Source: Fictibacillus enclensis
Lineage (GTDB): Bacteria; Bacillota; Bacilli; Bacillales; Fictibacillaceae
Direction: 5' to 3'
NCBI RefSeq assembly: GCF_001457035.1
Contig: NZ_KQ758617.1
Coordinates: forward strand, 496,001-560,000
Length of the DNA stretch: 64,000 nt
Shown here: piece after piece, positions 46,357-54,974 of the stretch
How positions within the stretch are numbered: position 1 is the first letter of the stretch
How the letters are laid out: each line of letters starts with the position of its first letter
The notes under the pieces: model-generated
Seen by the model: the letters and a program-made list of their open reading frames with translations, nothing else
Database searches by the model: none
Told to the model about the DNA's origin: nothing
Translations under genes and position numbers: made by a program

Positions 46357-47634
46357 ATGAGTAAACAAGTCATCGGAGTATATGATTCTGAAGAGGCAGT
46401 CGTAACAGCAGTGCAGCAACTACAAAACAAAGGGTACGACACGGATGATATCTCTGTCGTAACGAACCATGAACGCAGCCATGATAACATTGAAATGAGA
46501 ACAGGTGCAGAAGTAGACAATCTAGCAGAACTGAACAAAGAAGAAGAGACACTATTCGATAAAATAAAAAACGCATTTACAGATGATGAACCAAGAAGAG
46601 ACAACACCAACCTCGGAGAACGCCTGGAGGATCTCGGCCTTCCAAGTTCCACTGCATCCTCTTATGCAACAGATGTGGAAGCCGGAAAAATTCTGTTGGT
46701 CGTGGATAGCGACAGAGACATCGATGACCTGAACAATGATGATCCTTTAAATAATGCAGCGACAGGAACCACAACCGGATACGGAACATCCACCGCGACA
46801 GCAGGTGACTTCAGAGATGATCTTACCGACAGGCCAAATGACCTGGGACGTGACGACTATGGCAACAATTTGGATGTCGACCGCGAACGGCCGATCGATT
46901 CCCGTGACAGCCTCAATACAGACTTTGACAGCAGCCGTGATGATGAGCTTCTTAGAGGAAATCGTGCGGATACGAATGTTGGGACAGGTCTTGACCTGGA
47001 CAACGATGACACACTCGGTAATCGAAACGATGTGGACGAAGAGCGCAGGATGAAGCTCCGGGAAGAGCAGCTGGAAATCGATAAACGGCGCGAACAAACA
47101 GGTGAAGTAAACGTTAATAAAAATGTAATTGAGGAACACCAAAGTGTAGACGTTCCGGTTGAACATGAAGAAGTGTATGTGGAACGCCGTCCGGTGAACG
47201 ATACCGATCGAACAGACGCAGGACCGATTGGCGACAACGAAGAAATTCGTGTTCCGTTGACCGAAGAGCGTCTTGAAGTCAACAAGAAACCTGTGGTTTC
47301 AGAGGAAATTGTAGTCGGCAAAAAGAAAGTAACCGAGAACCAGCGTGTCGATGAAACAACTCGACGTGAAGAAGCTGACATCGACCGTGACGGTGCCCTT
47401 GGCTCAAGAAATGGTCTCAAGGGAGGAGGACTAGCTGCCGATGATGAACTCCCTGAAAACGAACGCAGCCTCCGGGCAGATTCCGATCTCGCTGATCGCA
47501 ATGCACGATTGGGTACGGATTCAGATATCAACTCTCGTGAAAACCGTGATAACGACCTGACCGATGTTGATGATGAGCTGAGAGACCGAACTCGCCGCAC
47601 GAAGCGTAATTCGGATGATGATGGGTTGTTTTAA
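46357..47634 (+). CDS. YsnF/AvaK-type stress protein (YflT domain plus DUF2382)
   Basis: 425 residues. The N-terminal about 110 residues are the general stress protein 17M/YflT-type domain (KQVIGVYDSEEAVVTAVQQL, GYDTDDISVVTN). A long acidic, Asp/Arg-rich low-complexity linker follows (about 120-225). The C-terminal DUF2382 (about 225-345) has MKLREEQLEIDKR, two related segments VPVEHEEVYVERRPV and VPLTEERLEVNKKPV, and a final acidic tail. It is strongly hydrophilic, as usual for osmotic or general stress proteins. A sigma-B promoter precedes it. Confidence 0.87.
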   Translation: MSKQVIGVYDSEEAVVTAVQQLQNKGYDTDDISVVTNHERSHDNIEMRTGAEVDNLAELNKEEETLFDKIKNAFTDDEPRRDNTNLGERLEDLGLPSSTASSYATDVEAGKILLVVDSDRDIDDLNNDDPLNNAATGTTTGYGTSTATAGDFRDDLTDRPNDLGRDDYGNNLDVDRERPIDSRDSLNTDFDSSRDDELLRGNRADTNVGTGLDLDNDDTLGNRNDVDEERRMKLREEQLEIDKRREQTGEVNVNKNVIEEHQSVDVPVEHEEVYVERRPVNDTDRTDAGPIGDNEEIRVPLTEERLEVNKKPVVSEEIVVGKKKVTENQRVDETTRREEADIDRDGALGSRNGLKGGGLAADDELPENERSLRADSDLADRNARLGTDSDINSRENRDNDLTDVDDELRDRTRRTKRNSDDDGLF

Positions 47635-47650
47635 AAATAAAAGATAACTA

Positions 47651-47686
47651 AATCCCCGGGATGTAAAAGCATTCCGGGGATTTTTT
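47651..47686 (+). terminator. Rho-independent terminator
   Basis: AATCCCCGGgAT-loop-ATtCCGGGGATT with T6, after the stress protein gene. Confidence 0.85.
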
Positions 47687-47704
47687 GTATAACGTTTATA
47701 TAAA

Positions 47705-48184
47705 CTACATCCTTTTTTTGATAGATAAGTGCTGCATATCTGTAAAGAAGAAGGATTTCTGCTCGGTCATAAATTTTGAGATGAGTTCAGGAACAGAACG
47801 GGACAAAACGTTATGATTCTGCAGATTTTCTCTTGTTGGAGCGAGCCAGTAGAATTCTAGATGATCTTCCTTGGCTAGAGGATGCGGATAATGATTTTCC
47901 AATTCGCTTGAGGGGCAATTTACTTCGAAAACATGGGAAACTGAATGGATGACCTTTTCATTCTCAAGGTAACTGTCTTCCATTACACCCATAAACCTAC
48001 TAGCAGTAATACTTTTTAGCCCCAGTTCTTCAAACAGTTCCCGTTGAAGTGCCATTTCACAGCTTTCACCTATTTCAACCCCGCCTCCGGGCAGAAAAGA
48101 ATGTGCACCTTTAAGTCGTGCGATGAGAATTTTGTCTTGGTATGATATGACAGCTCTTGCCACATGCCGACATACAGTTTCCAT
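47705..48184 (-). CDS. Nudix hydrolase
   Basis: 159 residues with a complete Nudix box GGVEIGESCEMALQRELFEELGL (GX5EX7REUXEEXGU). It cleaves a nucleoside diphosphate-linked substrate, unidentified. The start at 48184 is chosen for TAGGAG upstream. The open frame extends 41 residues further with a hydrophobic stretch, but that part lacks a ribosome binding site and overlaps the regulator gene. Confidence 0.88.
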   Translation of the reverse strand: METVCRHVARAVISYQDKILIARLKGAHSFLPGGGVEIGESCEMALQRELFEELGLKSITASRFMGVMEDSYLENEKVIHSVSHVFEVNCPSSELENHYPHPLAKEDHLEFYWLAPTRENLQNHNVLSRSVPELISKFMTEQKSFFFTDMQHLSIKKRM

Positions 48185-48294
48185 AAATTCAGCTCCTATA
48201 GGATATTTCGCTGTTAAATAATAACATATACCTAAAAGAATACCTATTAAAATAAGCGTACCGGCCATCCGCCGATACGCTTTTCTTCTATATA

Positions 48295-49008
48295 TTATAT
48301 TCTGCACACCTGAACCGGACAGTCCTCACAATTGCACATGTCCTTCAAATAATCCAGGTCCTTAATAATCATGCTGCCGTCCTTTGCCTGGTCGAGGACT
48401 TTATCTTTCTTCAGCACACTGACCATCCGACTGACGGTTTCCCTTGAAGTCCCGACCAGTTCAGCCAGTTCTGTATTCGTCAGCTGAAGAGAAAGAACAA
48501 TCCCTTCTTCGGTCATCTTCCCATACGAGTTCGCAAGACGGATCAGGGTAGAGCAAAGTGCGCCATTCTTTCCGTATAACATAAGATCACGAAGCTTGGA
48601 GCGGGTGATTTGATGCATGAGGCTGGTCCAGCGGACGAACTCTAAGGCCATCTCACCATTGCTGCGCATCATCTCTTCCAGTTCGGCCTGATGAATCACA
48701 CCGACCGTGCTTTTTGTGGAGGCCACAGCACTGAACGAGTGCTTTTCGTTTCCTAGTGCGTTGAGTTCCCCTATTAAGTCTCCGTTTTGGAAGATGGAGA
48801 GCACGAGCTCCTTGCCATCCTCGGTCATCTTCGTTCCTTTAATCATGCCTTCCTGGACAAAATACAGCTTGTCGGCCGGTTCATTGTCCATGAAAAGCAT
48901 TGTTCCTTTATCTATCGTACATGTCATCATGATTTCTTCGAGTATCTTAAGCGTTGGTTCGGAGAAAAACTCTGTTTGTTGAACGGCTTCTTTCCCGCGA
49001 GTTTTCAT
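48295..49008 (-). CDS. Crp/Fnr family transcriptional regulator
   Basis: 237 residues: cyclic nucleotide-binding fold (about 20-140; GTMLFMDNEPADKLYFVQEG) and a C-terminal Crp-type HTH (LTNTELAELVGTSRETVSRMVSVLKKDKVL). The extreme C-terminus carries four cysteines (CNCEDCPVQVC), resembling the Fe-S ligand cluster at the C-terminus of Bacillus Fnr. I infer an oxygen- or NO-responsive sensor. The start at 49008 has GGAGGG. It is divergent from the scdA gene across a canonical TGTGA-N6-TCACA site. Confidence 0.9.
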   Translation of the reverse strand: MKTRGKEAVQQTEFFSEPTLKILEEIMMTCTIDKGTMLFMDNEPADKLYFVQEGMIKGTKMTEDGKELVLSIFQNGDLIGELNALGNEKHSFSAVASTKSTVGVIHQAELEEMMRSNGEMALEFVRWTSLMHQITRSKLRDLMLYGKNGALCSTLIRLANSYGKMTEEGIVLSLQLTNTELAELVGTSRETVSRMVSVLKKDKVLDQAKDGSMIIKDLDYLKDMCNCEDCPVQVCRI

Positions 49009-49071
49009 CTTGTTCCCTCCAGTATCTTCCACATCTTACGCATAGTATATCAAACAATCCTCACCTATTGA

Positions 49072-49114
49072 TGTGATATCTGTCACAGAGAAATGAATTT
49101 CAGGAGAATACAGT
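49072..49114 (+). promoter_or_regulatory. Crp/Fnr box and class II promoter for scdA
   Basis: TGTGATATCTGTCACA (49072-49087) is a perfect Crp/Fnr palindrome. A TACAGT -10 lies at 49109-49114, putting the expected start near 49121, 41.5 bases from the centre of the box. That is the class II activation geometry. The adjacent Crp/Fnr protein is the likely binder. Confidence 0.65.
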
Positions 49115-49147
49115 AAAGGTAGAAACCAGTCAAAAGGAGGAGTCCTG

Positions 49148-49849
49148 ATGAAGAGCGTATTTGATCCAACGGTTGAGACCCGTGAGGTTGTCATGAAATG
49201 CCCAAGAGCCGGAGACCTTCTGAAGAATTATCGGATTGATTATGTACGAAACGGCAGCCAGCCGATTGGGGAGGCCATCAAGGAACGGAACCTGAACTCC
49301 AGTTATGTGCTGAATGAGCTGAATACATTGTACGAAAAGAACAGGGACTATCAGCGGGGAATGACCAAATGGGAGAAACAAAAAGTGAACGCTTTGATCC
49401 AATACATTATCGACGCCCACCATTCGTATTTGTATATGGTATTACCGAAGCTGCAAAGTATGATCACCACCATCTTTAACAAGCACGTTGACACCCATCC
49501 CGAGCTGTCCCATGTTCACTATTTGTTCTCCATTCTGAAAATCGAACTGGAACAGCATATCCTGATCGAAGAAGAGCTCATTTTTCCAAAGATCCTGGCC
49601 TACGAAAAGAAACCCACGCTCAATGCTTTAATCGACATCAAGGAATTCGTAGAAGATCTAAAAAGAGAGCACGAACACATCGGCCAGTTCTTAAAAGACT
49701 TAAGGGAATTGACGAACGACTATAAAGAACCAGAAGATGCCAGTGAAACGTACCGGCTGGCTTATGTAAAACTGGATGAGCTGGAGTCGGATTTGTTTCA
49801 GCATCTGCATTTGGAGAATAATGTGTTGTTTCCAAGAGTGCTTGGCTGA
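49148..49849 (+). CDS. scdA: Iron-sulfur cluster repair di-iron protein (ScdA/RIC)
   Basis: 233 residues. The N-terminal ScdA/DUF542 segment (FDPTVETREVVMKCPRAGDLLKNYRIDYV) is fused to a hemerythrin-like four-helix domain. The di-iron ligands are the spaced H and HxxxE motifs (DAHHSYL, ELEQHILIEEELIFP, EHEHIGQFL, LHLHLE-like end LFQHLHLENNVLFPRVL). It repairs Fe-S clusters damaged by NO or oxidants. It starts at ATG 49148 with AGGAGG. Control by the divergent Fnr-like regulator fits this role. Confidence 0.92.
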   Translation: MKSVFDPTVETREVVMKCPRAGDLLKNYRIDYVRNGSQPIGEAIKERNLNSSYVLNELNTLYEKNRDYQRGMTKWEKQKVNALIQYIIDAHHSYLYMVLPKLQSMITTIFNKHVDTHPELSHVHYLFSILKIELEQHILIEEELIFPKILAYEKKPTLNALIDIKEFVEDLKREHEHIGQFLKDLRELTNDYKEPEDASETYRLAYVKLDELESDLFQHLHLENNVLFPRVLG

Positions 49850-50185
49850 CTCTATTGGAAGTTGGTACTCAGATGTATGGGTAAACAATTCGGGAAAGAT
49901 TTTTTGAGATCATGTAATGCATGAAAAAGTACTTTTATAATACCGACTCAATCAAGCAAGAATTTGAGGAATACGTATTCTTGTAAGTTTCAGAAATTAT
50001 TGCTGCTTCTAACATTCTTCTGAGGGAGATAATATAAACCTTTGTCCTACTAACATAAAAAACAGCCATTTCGTTAAGAAATTGCTGTTTTGTTTTCATT
50101 AAAAATCCGATATTTAGTTTAATGCATTCTACCTGTTAGTTAACGTAAGACAAGCACATAATCTTTACGTACAAATAAAGCCTAT
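49850..50185. other. Low-GC intergenic stretch with short fragment
   Basis: No intact gene. A 21-codon frame at 49921 (MKKYFYNTDSIKQEF) looks like a gene start cut short by a stop. A terminator hairpin follows at 50057-50096. The base composition turns visibly AT-rich compared with both sides. Confidence 0.35.
50057..50096 (+). terminator. Rho-independent terminator
   Basis: AAAACAGCcATTTC-gttaa-GAAATtGCTGTTTT followed by GTTTTC. Confidence 0.7.
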
Positions 50186-50930
50186 TTAAACCGCTTCTAA
50201 AACCCTCTCTTTTTCTAGTATGACGCTTTGCCTATATTCATCGGCTTCTGCTAGTTTAGTAAATTCTACTGTCTTATTATGATTGCTCTTAAGATTAATT
50301 TAACGGTATCAAGAATAAATTCTTTACCTTTCTTCTTGTCGTCTCCAATAGCCCAGTCTAATCGGTGTAAGGTTGCAACCTTTTCCTTAACCATTTGTTT
50401 TTGTTGTTGACGGATGTCCTTTAGTGTAGCTTGGAAGGCTTCAAAATTTTCAAACCCGTACTTAGGGGTATAGAAACCGAACGATTGGGTATCCAATTCA
50501 TCATTCATAAACATTATCTCTTTACTCAATTTATCCATGTCACTATTTAGTAGGGATTTCTTTGTCTCTAGGGCATGAATGTCATTCCCAATTGTTACCT
50601 TTGATTTTTCTAAATCTAATAAACTGGATGTATCAGAAATTTGCTTAGAAAGAGTATCCTTTTGGTCGTTTAATTCCTTAATTTTCTTTATTAGTTCTTT
50701 CTTAATTTCTGATGCGTCCATAACCGGTTTGAATGATTCCAGTTCCTTTTCAATTTTTTCCTTGCGGCTCGCTAATGCCATCATTTCCTTGTTAAGCTGT
50801 GGATTTTCCCTTTAGTGTTTATAACCTCGTCCAAGCTGTTTTCCTTCCAGTATGCTTCCGCTTTCTTTAATTCCTTATTGCGGCCAACGATAAGAACGAT
50901 TGCGAATATGGGTGGAATAATAAAATCCAT
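50186..50930 (-). pseudogene. Decayed DUF4041-type (T5orf172-like) phage protein
   Basis: Start at ATG 50930: an N-terminal membrane segment (FIIPPIFAIVLIVGRN) and coiled coil, then a frameshift near 50800. The next frame (50784-50266) gives a long coiled coil and the DUF4041 motif YGFENFEAFQATLKDIRQQQKQM...LHRLDWAIGDDKKKG. It then breaks again near 50275, after which FTKLAEADEYRQ continues to 50188. The C-terminal GIY-YIG-like domain is missing. Two frame breaks and 3' truncation argue for a pseudogene of phage or mobile origin. Confidence 0.65.
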
Positions 50931-50940
50931 AACGCGAATA

Positions 50941-51241
50941 AAATCTGGTTATGTAGGGTTAGGGGAAGTAAAAGAATAAGCGGTAATGGTTAAGGATTTG
51001 ATTTTTTGGTTAACGGGGAAAGATTATTAGAACAAAATCTGAGGCAACAGCTATTGGAGAAAATAGTGATAATCCCGACTTTGCAGATTGGGCAGTCAAA
51101 GTTGATTGGATTAAAGCCTATGATAGAAACAATGCTAAGTGGAAGACTGGAGGATTTGCAAATCAGAATATAGTTTGTAAGTTAAGGGATGAACGAACAT
51201 TGGGTTGGTTGAAAAAAGATTTTCCTTTGACAATAGGGTAA
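50941..51241 (+). pseudogene. 3' remnant of an unknown (nuclease-type?) gene
   Basis: No start codon and at least one frame break, but clear protein-like text: SGYVGLGEVKE, AVMVKDL, then from 51035 an open run with NPDFADWAVKVDWIKAY, GGFANQNIVCKLRD and TLGWLKKDF to the TAA at 51241. The ending resembles C-termini of some nuclease-associated proteins, from memory and unverified. It begins within a few bases of the divergent DUF4041 remnant, suggesting a recombination junction near 50935. Confidence 0.5.
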
Positions 51242-51318
51242 GGCGTTAGAGACTGGTTAAAGAATAAGGTACAATAATACTGTAAAACAACTAGATTTTT
51301 TGAAAAGAGGTTAGATAA

Positions 51319-51645
51319 ATGCCAACCTACAACAAACTCGTCCGGGATAAAATACCAGAAGTGATTGCAAACACAGGTAAATCCTTTAACACCACTCTAT
51401 TAGAAAATGATCAATACATAAGAGAACTAAAGAACAAGTGCTACGAAGAGCTCGATGAATATGCTTCGGCTGAGTCTGATGAGCATGCAATTGAGGAGCT
51501 GGCGGACCTGCTGGAATTGATGCATGCCTTAGCCAAAGTTAATGGAGCTGATATTTCTGAAGTGGAACGTGTCCGTCAGGAGAAAGCGGAAAAGCGCGGA
51601 GGTTTTGAAAAGCGTATTTTCCTAGTGGATGTTGAAGATGAATGA
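51319..51645 (+). CDS. MazG-like nucleotide pyrophosphohydrolase
   Basis: 108-residue all-alpha NTP pyrophosphatase of the MazG/phosphoribosyl-ATP pyrophosphohydrolase-like type. YNKLVRDKIPEVI opens the protein; the Mg2+ site is EELDEY and EELADLLELMHAL, with the family ExxE...ExxD pattern. It hydrolyses a nucleoside triphosphate or analogue to a monophosphate. Start ATG 51319 with AGAGG upstream. The stop overlaps the next ATG (ATGA), strictly coupling it to the helicase-nuclease. Confidence 0.88.
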   Translation: MPTYNKLVRDKIPEVIANTGKSFNTTLLENDQYIRELKNKCYEELDEYASAESDEHAIEELADLLELMHALAKVNGADISEVERVRQEKAEKRGGFEKRIFLVDVEDE

Positions 51646-54074
51646 AGCCTATTAAACTTGTAACAGGTAACTTGAAAGAGGAATTGTCAGGTTTATTAAA
51701 TGATGCAAGTTCAATCTATATTTTAACGTCGTTTGTTATGAAGTCCGGAGTCAGCTTGCTGGCTCCTTTTTTAAAAGAAGCTGTCATTAGAGGAGCAGAA
51801 GTGAAAATCTGTACCGGCGATTATTTGTATGTTACCCAACCTGATGCCCTTCAAAAACTGCTGGACATCGATCCCAAGATTGAAATTCAACTGTATCGAA
51901 GCAATGGACGCTCCTTTCATCCCAAGGCCTATCTCTTTCAAAATGAAGATGGACATGGCTCTTTTATTATTGGCTCCTCTAATCTTTCCAGATCAGCGCT
52001 AACGAGCGGTGTGGAATGGAATTTGGTTGTGAATGAAGAGATCGATCAGGATATCTATCAGGAGGCGCTTGATGCTTTTGTTAAAACCTTTCACCATGAA
52101 CAAACGATTCCGATTAATGCCGAGACCTTAAAGGATTATCGGGAGGCTTACGATCGGTATCACAACCGTCATCCCAACTTACTGAAGGAATGGACAGAGG
52201 CAGAAGAAGAGGAGTTAACCCTTCCAGCCCAAACTGAACCGCAAGTAATAATGGAAATTCCAACACCTTTTACTTTCATATCTCCAAGACAAGCGCAACA
52301 GGAAGCATTGGAGATGCTTAATAGCACCATGGAAGAAGGATACACAAAAGCCATGGTAGTGATGGCAACAGGATTGGGGAAAACCTACCTTGCTGGGTTT
52401 TTTGCTCAACAATTCAAACGGATCCTTTTTGTGGCGCATAGAGAAGAAATACTAGGACAGGCAAAAGAGTCCTTTCGTAAGATCATGCCGGAGAGAACAA
52501 TGGGTCTTTTCTATGGAAGAGAAAAGGAGGGAGATGCGGATTGTATTTTTGCCTCCATTTATACACTTGGCATCCACCGTCACCTTGCCAGCTTTAAACC
52601 GGATGATTTTGATCTGATTATTGTGGATGAGTTCCATCATGCCGCAGCAGCTTCCTATAAAAAAGTCATCAATTATTTTGAACCACAGTTTTTACTCGGC
52701 ATTACTGCTACACCAGACCGTATGGATGGGAAGGATGTCTATGCAATCTGTGATGGTAATGTAGCCTACCAGCTTCATTTTATTGAGGCCATTCAAAAAC
52801 AATGGCTGGCCTCCTTTCATTATTACGGTGTGTATGATGAAACCGATTATTCCCAGATTACATGGCTTGGAACCCGCTATGATGAAGAGGAGCTTGCTTT
52901 CTACCAACTAAGGGAAGAGATGGCTGAAAAAATAGTAGAAGCCTGGGGAACTCATAAACAAACTAGGACGATTGCCTTTTGTTCCTCCATACGGCAAGCC
53001 AACTTCTTATCAAATTACTTTAACACCCAGGGGTATCAAACGGTAAGTTTAAACTCTCAAACAGTTGGGGTTACTCGTGGAGAAGCAATACGCCAGCTGG
53101 ATCAAGGGAACATCGATATTATATTTACGGTGGATCTATTCAATGAAGGAGTAGATATTCCTTCTGTTGACACGCTTCTTTTTGTCCGGCCGACGGAATC
53201 ATTGACTGTATTTACCCAGCAGGTAGGAAGGGGTCTCCGCTTATTTGCTGGCAAGGAACATTGTGTCATTATCGATTTGATTGGCAACTATCGAAATGCG
53301 GATATTAAGCTGCAATTATTTAATACAGAGCCTCAGGAAAAAGGTAACAGCAAAAGAATGGGAATACCAGCCGTTCCTCCTGGCTGCGAACTGAATTTAG
53401 AATTAGCAGTTATCAATCTATTGAATGAAATGAAAAGAAAGCGGCAGCCGAGAAAAGATAAGCTGTATGCAGACTATATTCAGCTTAAAAAGGAGTTGGG
53501 AAGAAGACCGACATATTTAGAGCTTCATCTTCATGGGAAATCAAATAGCACTGAATATAAGCAGGAGTTTAAGTCCTACCCGGGTTTTTTATACTGGGCA
53601 GGTGAGTTAAGTGAGTTGGAACAGGACGCATTCCTTCATAATGAAGAGTGGTTTATGGAAGTTGAAAGAACGGGTATGGCCAAAAGCTATAAAATGATCG
53701 TTTTGGAGTATATGATGACCAGAGGGCAGGATGAGTGGTATAAACCGGTACTGCCGGAAGAAGTCGCACCATTTTTTCATCAATATTTGACTGAGAAAGA
53801 ATACAGAAAGCGAATCGATTTTAACGATAAAGCCTCCAGACGGCTGTGGGATTATGATGAAAAGAAGGTGGCTTCTCTGATAGCAAGTATGCCGATGTCG
53901 AAGTGGAGTGGGAGTTCGAAGGGGCTTATTGAATTTCAGGGTAGAACATTTTCAATTAATATAACATTTGCCGAAATGTTCAGGGAGATTATTTACGAAT
54001 GGACAAAGCAGATTTGTAATTATCGGTTACATTATCATTTTGAAAAAAGAGAAAAGGTGACTATATTAAAATAA
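51642..54074 (+). CDS. PLD-like nuclease fused to SF2 helicase
   Basis: 810 residues. The N-terminal phospholipase D-type domain (about 1-190) has HPKAYLF (His93, Lys95) and GSFIIGSSNLSRSAL. The superfamily 2 helicase core follows: Walker A ATGLGKT (242-248), DEFHHA (329-334), ITATPDRMDG, and motif VI QQVGRGLR. A C-terminal region (about 580-810) has RRPTYLELHLHG and an uncharacterised basic end. The layout resembles PLD-DEAD proteins of bacterial defence and type III-like restriction systems, but no methylase is present. Translation is coupled to the MazG-like gene. Confidence 0.88.
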   Translation: MKPIKLVTGNLKEELSGLLNDASSIYILTSFVMKSGVSLLAPFLKEAVIRGAEVKICTGDYLYVTQPDALQKLLDIDPKIEIQLYRSNGRSFHPKAYLFQNEDGHGSFIIGSSNLSRSALTSGVEWNLVVNEEIDQDIYQEALDAFVKTFHHEQTIPINAETLKDYREAYDRYHNRHPNLLKEWTEAEEEELTLPAQTEPQVIMEIPTPFTFISPRQAQQEALEMLNSTMEEGYTKAMVVMATGLGKTYLAGFFAQQFKRILFVAHREEILGQAKESFRKIMPERTMGLFYGREKEGDADCIFASIYTLGIHRHLASFKPDDFDLIIVDEFHHAAAASYKKVINYFEPQFLLGITATPDRMDGKDVYAICDGNVAYQLHFIEAIQKQWLASFHYYGVYDETDYSQITWLGTRYDEEELAFYQLREEMAEKIVEAWGTHKQTRTIAFCSSIRQANFLSNYFNTQGYQTVSLNSQTVGVTRGEAIRQLDQGNIDIIFTVDLFNEGVDIPSVDTLLFVRPTESLTVFTQQVGRGLRLFAGKEHCVIIDLIGNYRNADIKLQLFNTEPQEKGNSKRMGIPAVPPGCELNLELAVINLLNEMKRKRQPRKDKLYADYIQLKKELGRRPTYLELHLHGKSNSTEYKQEFKSYPGFLYWAGELSELEQDAFLHNEEWFMEVERTGMAKSYKMIVLEYMMTRGQDEWYKPVLPEEVAPFFHQYLTEKEYRKRIDFNDKASRRLWDYDEKKVASLIASMPMSKWSGSSKGLIEFQGRTFSINITFAEMFREIIYEWTKQICNYRLHYHFEKREKVTILK

Positions 54075-54134
54075 TCAATATTCTTGCAGACTATTTTTTT
54101 CAAAAGCAGAGCTATATTAGCTCTGCTTTCCAAT

Positions 54135-54776
54135 TTAACCTTTAAACCCCACAACCACATCATGGTTATGCTTCTCCAGCAATCCTTTTGCCTCGTCCAG
54201 CTTCTGGCTGCGGAGAAGATGGATGAGGAGGGAGTGTTCCTCGATGGATTTTTCGATGTTGCCTTCGTAGGAGAAGGAAATGCTCTGGATGGTAAGGAGC
54301 GGCGTGGTGAGACGGTTGTACATGGTCTTGATCGTTTCGCTCTGGCTCATCTCGATGATGTATTTGTGAAAGAGCTGGTTGAGCTGGGCGTAATGGTTCA
54401 CATCCCGTTCCTCCTGCATGGTGTCGAGGAGGCTGTTCATCTTTTTGATGATGGCCGGATCGACGCCATGCTCCTTGATCCGTCTCATCGCCATGGATTC
54501 CAACATATTTCGGATCTCCAGCAAATCATAGATTTCATTGGGGGAGTAGTGTTTCACGACGGCTCCTTTTCTCGGAATCTTCTCCACAAGTCCTTCGATT
54601 GTTAAAAGGTAGATGGCTTCGCGGATGGGCGCGCGGCTGATGCCGAACTCCTCGGCGTACAGGTTCTCCACGAGTTTTTCCCCTGGCTTCAGTTCTCCTG
54701 TGATGATTTGGTGGGTAATTTTTTCGGCAATGCGGTTGGAAAGGGCGTGTTTATCGAATTCTGAAGTGGCCATCAT
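54135..54776 (-). CDS. GntR/FCD regulator of malonate decarboxylase operon
   Basis: 213 residues (ATG 54776 or 54773 with GAGGAG upstream). The winged helix has GISRAPIREAIYLLTIEGLVEKIPRKGAVV; the FCD domain (about 80-205) has EIRNMLESMAMRRI and LNQLFHKYIIEMS with metal-type acidic and His residues. Divergent from madL, with two TTGTCGAC-type palindromes between. It is the likely malonate-responsive regulator, equivalent in role to MdcY. Confidence 0.9.
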   Translation of the reverse strand: MMATSEFDKHALSNRIAEKITHQIITGELKPGEKLVENLYAEEFGISRAPIREAIYLLTIEGLVEKIPRKGAVVKHYSPNEIYDLLEIRNMLESMAMRRIKEHGVDPAIIKKMNSLLDTMQEERDVNHYAQLNQLFHKYIIEMSQSETIKTMYNRLTTPLLTIQSISFSYEGNIEKSIEEHSLLIHLLRSQKLDEAKGLLEKHNHDVVVGFKG

Positions 54777-54807
54777 ATCTGCTCCTCACATTTTTTTCAT
54801 AAAAGGG

Positions 54808-54817
54808 TTGTCGACTG
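54808..54817. promoter_or_regulatory. Candidate GntR operator 1
   Basis: TTGTCGACTG lies 31 bases upstream of the regulator start. It shares TTGTCGAC with the second site at 54919 and fits the tTGTnnACAa pattern of FCD-family operators. It probably mediates autoregulation. Confidence 0.55.
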
Positions 54818-54918
54818 TTGCCTCTTCCTATACAATAAGCTTAATATTCAGAAAAATCAACAGATAGAGCAGCTAGAGCACGACCCACCATGTTCAGTCA
54901 CCCAGATTTAGAAGCAAA

Positions 54919-54928
54919 TTGTCGACAG
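54919..54928. promoter_or_regulatory. Candidate GntR operator 2
   Basis: TTGTCGACAG, with the core palindrome TGTCGACA, 47 bases before the madL start. It is paired with the copy at 54808 across the divergent intergenic region. Confidence 0.6.
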
Positions 54929-54940
54929 TATCCATTATTT

Positions 54941-54954
54941 TGTTAGCGCTTTCA
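54941..54954. promoter_or_regulatory. cre-like CcpA site upstream of madL
   Basis: TGTTAGCGCTTTCA matches cre TGWAANCGNTNWCA at 13 of 14 positions (a T at position 4). Its position just before the first gene suggests carbon catabolite repression of malonate use. Confidence 0.55.
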
Positions 54955-54974
54955 AAAATCAGGAGGTGTTTCAG

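Noticed and set aside
46857-47600. Long minus-strand frame (247 codons, Ser/Arg-rich) opposite the YsnF-like gene
   Set aside because: Low-complexity shadow caused by the Asp/Arg/Glu-rich coding strand; no ribosome binding site and no family resemblance.
54084-54605. 173-codon plus-strand frame opposite the GntR gene
   Set aside because: The minus-strand GntR/FCD protein is complete and recognisable; the plus frame is its mirror.
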